Shown here: positions 59,331-64,000 of the stretch, piece after piece
Position numbering within the stretch: position 1 is the stretch's first letter
Layout of the letters: each line of letters begins with the position of its first letter
NCBI GenBank assembly: GCA_900548005.1
Contig: URIZ01000002.1
Coordinates: 124,001 to 188,000 of the forward strand
DNA from: an uncultured Eubacteriales bacterium
GTDB taxonomy: Bacteria > Bacillota > Clostridia > Christensenellales > CAG-917
Direction: 5' to 3'
Length of the DNA stretch: 64,000 bases
The notes under the pieces: generated by a model
The model's database searches: none
What the model was told of the DNA's origin: nothing
Seen by the model: the letters and a program-made list of their open reading frames with translations, nothing else
Translations under genes and position numbers: made by a program

Positions 59331-61319
59331 ATGGACATTTCTTCCGTCAATAGTGACCTTATCCGCGGCAACGTCACCACGATCATTCTCGGATGCTTGT
59401 GGGACACCGACAAATACGGTTACGAAATTCTCAAAGAGATCGAAGACAAAAGCAACTCTCACTACGTCTTGAAACAAGCCACGCTCTACAATCAGCTCAA
59501 AAGATTGGAAAAGCAAGGGCTGGTTTCGTCGTATGAAGGAGATCCCGACGACACCGGTGGCGGCAAGCGTAGATACTACGCCCTGACAAAAGAAGGGCGC
59601 GCTTTCCTTGCAAAAGAACGCGGCGAATACGAGTATTCGCGCACCATTCTCGACAAGCTCGTTTCCAACGACGAGTACGACTTCACCAACCCCATCCCCT
59701 TTGACGCCAGCGAACTGCGCCCCTACTCAAAGAGCGCGGAAGAAAAGCCCAAAGTGGTCTACAAAGACAAAATCGTTGAGAAAAAGGTGTTCTTTGACCG
59801 CTATGGCAACGAGATCGGCGAGCAAGATGCCGAGCAGCTCAGGCTTCAAGCCGAGCAAGAAGACGCGCAACTTCGTCAGACCGAAGAACAGCTCAAACTC
59901 TATGAAGAACAACTGCGCCAATCAGAAGACGATATCCGCCGCAAAGACGAGCTTTTGAAACAATCGGAAGAGACTGCCGCTCGCAGCGCGGAAAAACTCC
60001 GCCAAAGCGAAGAAGAATCTTTTAAAAAGGACGAGCAACTCCGCCAAACCGAAGAACAACTAAGACGCAGCGAAGAAGACAGACAATTTGTCAAGGGCAT
60101 GCTTCGCAAAATGGAAGAAGAAAAACTCCGCGCCGAAGAAGAACGTCGCCTTGCCGAAGAGCGTGAAAAAGAGCGTCTTGCACAAGAAGAAAAATTGCGT
60201 CAGGAAGAGGCGGAAAGAAAACATCAAATGCAGGCAAAACCTGCCATGACCATTGAAGAAATGTTTGCAAAACTCGACCAAGAGAGCGAATATAATCGCC
60301 AAAAAGCCGAGACGCAAGTGTTCTACGCCCCCGAAAACGCTCAACCTGTCGAACATACGTACGTGAACGCATATTCTTCTCAACCTATCGAAACGGCGCA
60401 CTCTCAATCGACGCTCAAAGACATATTCAAGCAACTTGACGAGCGAGAGGCTCAAATCGACGCTCAGAACAAGCAAGATGAGTCCGAGCAAGAGCCTGTG
60501 CGTGAATACGCCCCCGCCGCTCCGCAAAACGTTGAGCCTGTACAACCCTTTCAACCCGCACAACCTGTTCAAAATCAAAATACATACGCGCGCGAGTATA
60601 TGCCTGCCGAAATAGAAGGCGCAAATCAAAACTACTCCGCTCCTGCCGACAAAGGTCAGTTTGTCACTTCGGCGGTTGTAAATCGTCAAGAAGGCGGCTT
60701 CGAATATGAAAAAGACGACGTGAATTATCGCGAGTTCTTCGTTTCGCTTGCCGATAACAAACAAAAAGAGCAGGAAGAAGTCAAGCCACAACAAGCGGAC
60801 TATGCCGACAGCGATATAAAGACAAGATTGTATGCAAAGGGCTACAAAATCCGCCCGTACGATCGCGGCAACACGAGCGAGTACTACACTTTCAACTTTA
60901 TACAATCCAATCGCATCAACCGCGACACCTTCCTTATCATCCTTGCATTCTTCGCAGCTGAAGTGGCAATCATGTGGGCGTCGCTCGGCACGAGAATAAG
61001 CTACAAATACTTCCTGCCTATTCTCATTGTCGGTTGCGCATTGTGCCTTATCCCCACAATCGTGTATCTAACCAATCCGACAAGACGAAAACGTGCCAAT
61101 TTCAACTTCAAAATGTCACTGCTCAATCGCGGAATGATGTTCATCGAGCTGACGGTTGTGTGCATACTCATCGGGTTCTTCGGGCTCGGTGCAAACGTCA
61201 ACGATATAGACCTTATTCTTCAATCGATCGTTCTGCCCATGGTGCTGCTCACCAACCTGCCGCTCAGTTCTCTTATCTATTGGCTGTTGTACAGGACGAG
61301 GAAATATCATACCGCGTGA
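59331..61319 (+). CDS. PadR-type DNA-binding domain fused to coiled coil and membrane domain
   Basis: 662 residues with an unusual layout. Residues about 8-110 are a PadR winged helix (TTIILGCLWDTDKYGYEILKEI, LKQATLYNQLKRLEKQGLV, GGGKRRYYALTKEGRAFL). About 165-310 is a long Glu/Gln/Arg coiled coil with repeating EEQLRQSE-type heptads. About 310-530 is a Pro/Gln/Glu-rich flexible linker. About 535-655 holds four membrane helices (FLIILAFFAAEVAIMW, FLPILIVGCALCLIPTIVYL, MFIELTVVCILIGFFGLG, VLPMVLLTNLPLSSLIYWLL). GGAG precedes the ATG. The N-terminus would face the cytoplasm if the even helix count holds. It looks like a membrane-tethered regulator or DNA anchor; function unknown. Confidence 0.88.
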   Translation: MDISSVNSDLIRGNVTTIILGCLWDTDKYGYEILKEIEDKSNSHYVLKQATLYNQLKRLEKQGLVSSYEGDPDDTGGGKRRYYALTKEGRAFLAKERGEYEYSRTILDKLVSNDEYDFTNPIPFDASELRPYSKSAEEKPKVVYKDKIVEKKVFFDRYGNEIGEQDAEQLRLQAEQEDAQLRQTEEQLKLYEEQLRQSEDDIRRKDELLKQSEETAARSAEKLRQSEEESFKKDEQLRQTEEQLRRSEEDRQFVKGMLRKMEEEKLRAEEERRLAEEREKERLAQEEKLRQEEAERKHQMQAKPAMTIEEMFAKLDQESEYNRQKAETQVFYAPENAQPVEHTYVNAYSSQPIETAHSQSTLKDIFKQLDEREAQIDAQNKQDESEQEPVREYAPAAPQNVEPVQPFQPAQPVQNQNTYAREYMPAEIEGANQNYSAPADKGQFVTSAVVNRQEGGFEYEKDDVNYREFFVSLADNKQKEQEEVKPQQADYADSDIKTRLYAKGYKIRPYDRGNTSEYYTFNFIQSNRINRDTFLIILAFFAAEVAIMWASLGTRISYKYFLPILIVGCALCLIPTIVYLTNPTRRKRANFNFKMSLLNRGMMFIELTVVCILIGFFGLGANVNDIDLILQSIVLPMVLLTNLPLSSLIYWLLYRTRKYHTA

Positions 61320-61324
61320 GCAAA

Positions 61325-61410
61325 AATCGGCGCAATCTTACGGACGGTGCAAGTATGCACCGTCCTTTTACTTGCTATATTTTTGCTCTGCTAACCGCGC
61401 CGAGAATTTG
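61325..61410 (+). repeat. Hairpin repeat unit 1
   Basis: AATCGGCGCA, TTACGGAC, a perfect hairpin GGACGGTGCA-AGTA-TGCACCGTCC (61342-61365), TTTTA, then ATTTTTGCTCTG and AACCGCGCCGAGAATTTG. It acts as the terminator of the PadR fusion gene and is the first of two similar units. Confidence 0.8.
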
Positions 61411-61498
61411 CGCTATCAGTTCAAGCACGGATAAATGTTCATGTCGCAGTTTCGCCAAATTATCGGCTTGGTGGCTCGCTACGCTCGCGTTTATATAT

Positions 61499-61588
61499 AA
61501 TCGGCGCATGTTTACGGACACCGCACAGTTTGTGCGGTGTCCTTTTATTTGCTAGATTTTTGCTCTACTAACCGCGCCGAGAATTTGA
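61499..61588 (+). repeat. Hairpin repeat unit 2
   Basis: Same framework as unit 1 with a different stem: GGACACCGCACA-GTT-TGTGCGGTGTCC (61516-61542), then TTTTATTTGCTAGATTTTTGC and AACCGCGCCGAGAATTTG. Stem arms differ from unit 1 yet remain fully complementary. Confidence 0.8.
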
Positions 61589-62217
61589 ATAACACATCAT
61601 CAATTCTAAGCGTACTTATAAACGGAATGTGTAACTTCGAAGACGTAATACGAGCCGCAACGGCGGCGAGCAAATCGAGCGTCGGACTTGATGTGAAGTA
61701 CGAGAATGCGTGGCGTTCTGTTGCGTAGCTGCCACGCAGGCGAAGTGGCATAATAAGAGAAATGGCGCAAGTTATGTCTCGACCGAGTGTTGTCCCCCGC
61801 TACGCGGTCACCGTGGGTTCCCTTTTAGAGGAACGGTGATATGGGCGCGACGCGTAAAGCAATTCGTCCAGTGGACGGATTGTAGCCAAAGCGAACAAGG
61901 CGGATTGCCACGCAAACGCCGCAGTCCAAACACCTGAGGAAAGGGGAAAGTTGCATTTAGGGCGTTAAACGCAAAACTTTTGTAGAGTGGTGGAAGAAAT
62001 ACCGGCACGGACCGGAAAGATAGGGCATTTCTGTTTAGAGTTTCAAACGCTCAACTTTTGTAGAGCCGTGAACTAATAAAAACTTATCGGGCGCAATTGT
62101 TTGTCGTTTCGTTTCCACGAGATTGCCACGCAAGCTCGCAATGACAGAGTTTTTTTGCAATGCGCCTGACGGCTGGATGTTTCGGCAGGCTCAACATGAC
62201 AATATGGAGTAAATTAT
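61589..62217. other. Non-coding repeat-rich gap
   Basis: No credible gene. Contains two related blocks around CAAAACTTTTGTAGAG and CTCAACTTTTGTAGAG (about 61972 and 62051), several ATTGCCACGCA motifs, and two sequences of a widespread intergenic type: GAGATTGCCACGCAAGC..GCAATGACA (about 62119-62146) and GGATGTTTCGGCAGGCTCAA..ATGACA (62175-62201). Looks like accumulated repeat debris. Confidence 0.55.
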
Positions 62218-62246
62218 AAAAAAGAACAGCGGATGCCGTTCTTTTT
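62218..62246 (-). terminator. Terminator of the hypA operon
   Basis: AAAAGAAC-x-GC pairs with GC-x-GTTCTTTT around GGAT; on the minus strand a T tract follows. 20 nt after the hypA stop. Confidence 0.85.
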
Positions 62247-62265
62247 GTGTTGATGTGACGAGTGA

Positions 62266-62688
62266 TTATTCGTCTTTGCTTTGGGTGGAGTCCGCACTGT
62301 CCGTTGTTGCGGATTGGGCAGATTCTTCTTCGACGTTTCCGTCTTCAGGGACGAGAATTTCTTTGATCAAAAACTCTCTGCCCGACAACAAATCCTTGTC
62401 GAAAGAGTTGCACTTGGGGCAATATCCTTCATTGGCGATGACGTTGAACACTTCGCCGCAGTTGCGACATTTTGCCATACCAGGCACGACGTCGAGTTTC
62501 AACTTCGTGTTTTTGAAATACGGCTTTTTGTCGATAGCGGCAGGCCAACATTCGTCAAGGTACACGGGGATAACACCACACAATTCACCGACCTGCAAAA
62601 CTATGGTGTCAACAGCGGGGAGATTTTGCTCCACCGCCACTTGTTCCACCACTTTTACGACTTCAAAAACTATACCGAGTTCGTGCAT
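62266..62688 (-). CDS. hypA: HypA/HybF-like zinc/nickel metallochaperone
   Basis: 140 residues. MHELGIVFEVVKVVEQ matches the HypA start, whose His2 binds nickel; LQVGELCGVIPVYLDECW and the zinc ribbon CRNC (about 73-76) with CPKC (about 90-93) follow. A 25-residue Ser/Asp/Glu/Thr-rich tail is extra. HypA normally delivers nickel to [NiFe] hydrogenase, but no such enzyme is in the window. It starts 3 nt after the oxidoreductase stop, so the two are cotranscribed. Confidence 0.85.
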   Translation of the reverse strand: MHELGIVFEVVKVVEQVAVEQNLPAVDTIVLQVGELCGVIPVYLDECWPAAIDKKPYFKNTKLKLDVVPGMAKCRNCGEVFNVIANEGYCPKCNSFDKDLLSGREFLIKEILVPEDGNVEEESAQSATTDSADSTQSKDE

Positions 62689-62691
62689 AAA

Positions 62692-64000
62692 TCAGTCCTT
62701 ATCCTTGGAGATCGGCTTGGTGATGATTCTGCCAACGCGCTTGATTGCGTGTTTTGCCATTTCGAGCGGCAATTTTTCATACACTTTTGCCACAACGGTC
62801 TTGTCGTTTCTGACGAGTTTGATCGCGTCAAACTTACACTTGGTGGTGCATTGACCGCAACCGACGCACATATAGGTGTCCACTTTTGCCGCGCCGCAAC
62901 CGAGGCAACGAGCGGTTTCCGCTTTCATTTGCTCTTCGGTGAACGTTGCTCTCGTATCCTTGAACGTGCCGTCGTTTTCTTTGATGTGCAAAGGACGTTG
63001 ACGTTTGACTGTGTCATAGCCGCCGAGTTCGAGATTGCTCTTGTCGAGTTCGACATAGACTCTTCTGTCTCTGCCGTACTTTTGAGTTTGTCCCGGCCAC
63101 ACTGCTCTATGCAACGAAATCGCGCCTTCCTTACCGCCTGCAATGGCGTTGATTGCAAACTTGGGTCCTGTCACGCAGTCGCCGCCTGCAACGATGTTCT
63201 TGTCGCCCGTGACAAAGAATTCGTCAACCGCAACGGTGTTGTTTCTATTGAGTTTGACGTTGGTGCCGTCAAGCAAGTTGCCCCACTCGATTCTTTGACC
63301 GATTGAGACGAGAACGTAGTCGGCAGGAACGACGATTGTGTCGTTTTCATCGTACTTGGGTGCGAATTTGCCTTCTTCGTTGAACACGGAAACACACTTC
63401 TTGAATTCGACACCGACAACTTTGCCGTCTTCCACAACGATGCGTTTTGGTCCGAAACCGTTGTTGATGACGATGTTTTCGCTTTCTGCCTCTTCGATTT
63501 CTTCATCGAGAGCAGGCATTTCCGCTCTTTGTTCGAGCGAATACATATTGACGGTTGCCGCGCCTGTTCTGACAGCGGTTCTTGCCACGTCGATTGCGAC
63601 GTTGCCGCCACCGATGACAACCACGTTGCCGTGGAGTTTCTCGCCTTTTTCGAGAGCAACGTCTTTGAGGAAGTCAACGCCGAGGATAACGCCTTTTGCG
63701 TCTTCGCCTTCGATGCCGAGCTTTCTGCCTGCGCTTGCGCCGATTGCAAGATAGAATCCGTCAAAGCCTTCTTTCTTCAACTCGTCGATGGTCTTGTCTT
63801 TGCCGACTTCGACGCCGGTGACAAATTTGACGCCAAGCTCGCGCAAGATGTCGATTTCCGCTTCCACAACGTCCTTTTCAAGTCTGAACGCGGGGATGCC
63901 GAGCGTCATCATGCCGCCGAGTTTGTTTTCTTTTTCAAAGACGGTGACGTTGTAGCCGTCAACTGCAAGATAGTATGCGCAAGAAAGTCCCGCAGGGCCC
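62692..64000 (-). CDS. FAD-dependent NAD(P)H oxidoreductase with C-terminal 4Fe-4S domain (N-terminus outside window)
   Basis: About 435 residues visible; the frame is open to the window edge, beginning GPAGLSCAYYLAVDGYNVTVFE, the end of the FAD-binding G-x-G-x-x-G. A second dinucleotide fold has VVVIGGGNVAIDVARTA and VSIGQRIEW..GDCVTGP. This is the GltD / sulfide-dehydrogenase / NfnB-type family. The C-terminus has CLGCGAAK and a ferredoxin motif CVGCGQCTTKC. It probably moves electrons between NAD(P)H and ferredoxin-type partners; the upstream genes beyond 64 kb would show which complex. An internal ATG at 63912 is not the start. Confidence 0.88.
   Translation of the reverse strand, partial: GPAGLSCAYYLAVDGYNVTVFEKENKLGGMMTLGIPAFRLEKDVVEAEIDILRELGVKFVTGVEVGKDKTIDELKKEGFDGFYLAIGASAGRKLGIEGEDAKGVILGVDFLKDVALEKGEKLHGNVVVIGGGNVAIDVARTAVRTGAATVNMYSLEQRAEMPALDEEIEEAESENIVINNGFGPKRIVVEDGKVVGVEFKKCVSVFNEEGKFAPKYDENDTIVVPADYVLVSIGQRIEWGNLLDGTNVKLNRNNTVAVDEFFVTGDKNIVAGGDCVTGPKFAINAIAGGKEGAISLHRAVWPGQTQKYGRDRRVYVELDKSNLELGGYDTVKRQRPLHIKENDGTFKDTRATFTEEQMKAETARCLGCGAAKVDTYMCVGCGQCTTKCKFDAIKLVRNDKTVVAKVYEKLPLEMAKHAIKRVGRIITKPISKDKD

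Noticed and set aside
61537..61937. Short open frames downstream of the PadR fusion
   Set aside because: They cover repeat debris, lack ribosome sites and resemble no protein.

Overview
The window is a gene-dense chromosomal segment from an endospore-forming Bacillota, most likely an uncultured member of the Clostridia. Three things support this. The long run rpsB-tsf-pyrH-frr-uppS-cdsA-dxr-rseP-ispG-polC-rimP-nusA-ylxR-ylxQ-infB-rbfA-nrnA-truB-ribF follows the classical Bacillota order. A spoIIAA-spoIIAB-sigF operon sits next to spoVAC-spoVAD-spoVAE and yunB. Genes have strong AGGAGG-type ribosome sites, TTGACA-N17-TATAAT promoters and short T-tailed hairpin terminators. No rRNA, CRISPR array, transposase or prophage was seen.

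Layout. 0-3.5 kb: the 3' part of recN, RNase P RNA on the minus strand, and an unrecognised membrane-anchored protein. 3.6-7.1 kb: pheS-pheT. 7.3-12.4 kb: mutS2 without its Smr domain, a small membrane protein, and a cysteine desulfurase-thiI pair for tRNA thiolation. 12.5-14.8 kb: a class A penicillin-binding protein on the minus strand. 14.9-23.3 kb: miaB-mutS-mutL-miaA-ynbB (tRNA modification plus mismatch repair). 24-44 kb: the minus-strand translation, transcription and envelope block. Within it the polC position holds only the N-terminal, OB and exonuclease part. 44.3-49.8 kb: a DUF1292 protein, ruvX, a TetR-controlled ABC exporter, and rarA. 49.9-54.7 kb: the sporulation cluster. 54.8-55.5 kb: six tRNAs (Pro, Met, Asp, Phe, Thr, Tyr) behind one strong promoter. 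55.5-62.2 kb: an accessory-looking stretch with an EamA transporter, a GNAT acetyltransferase, a tyrosine recombinase and a PadR-coiled-coil-membrane fusion, set in repeat-rich non-coding DNA. 62.3-64 kb: a HypA-like protein and the C-terminal part of an FAD/4Fe-4S oxidoreductase that runs off the end.

The most unusual signals are these. (1) An intergenic dyad, TATATC-N4-GATATA, occurs eight times, mostly just upstream of genes. In three places it is paired with a second dyad, CACT-N4-AGTG (AGTC in one copy), at 24, 24 and 14 bp. (2) A protein in the polC slot lacks the polymerase. (3) A PadR DNA-binding domain is tethered to the membrane through a long coiled coil. (4) A non-coding interval at 55.6-55.96 kb is bounded by 54-bp direct repeats and packed with perfect hairpins, including a four-helix cloverleaf. 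(5) Duplicated units at 61.3 and 61.5 kb have hairpin arms that differ in sequence but keep pairing. No homology searches were possible, so family names rest on recognised motifs and gene order.
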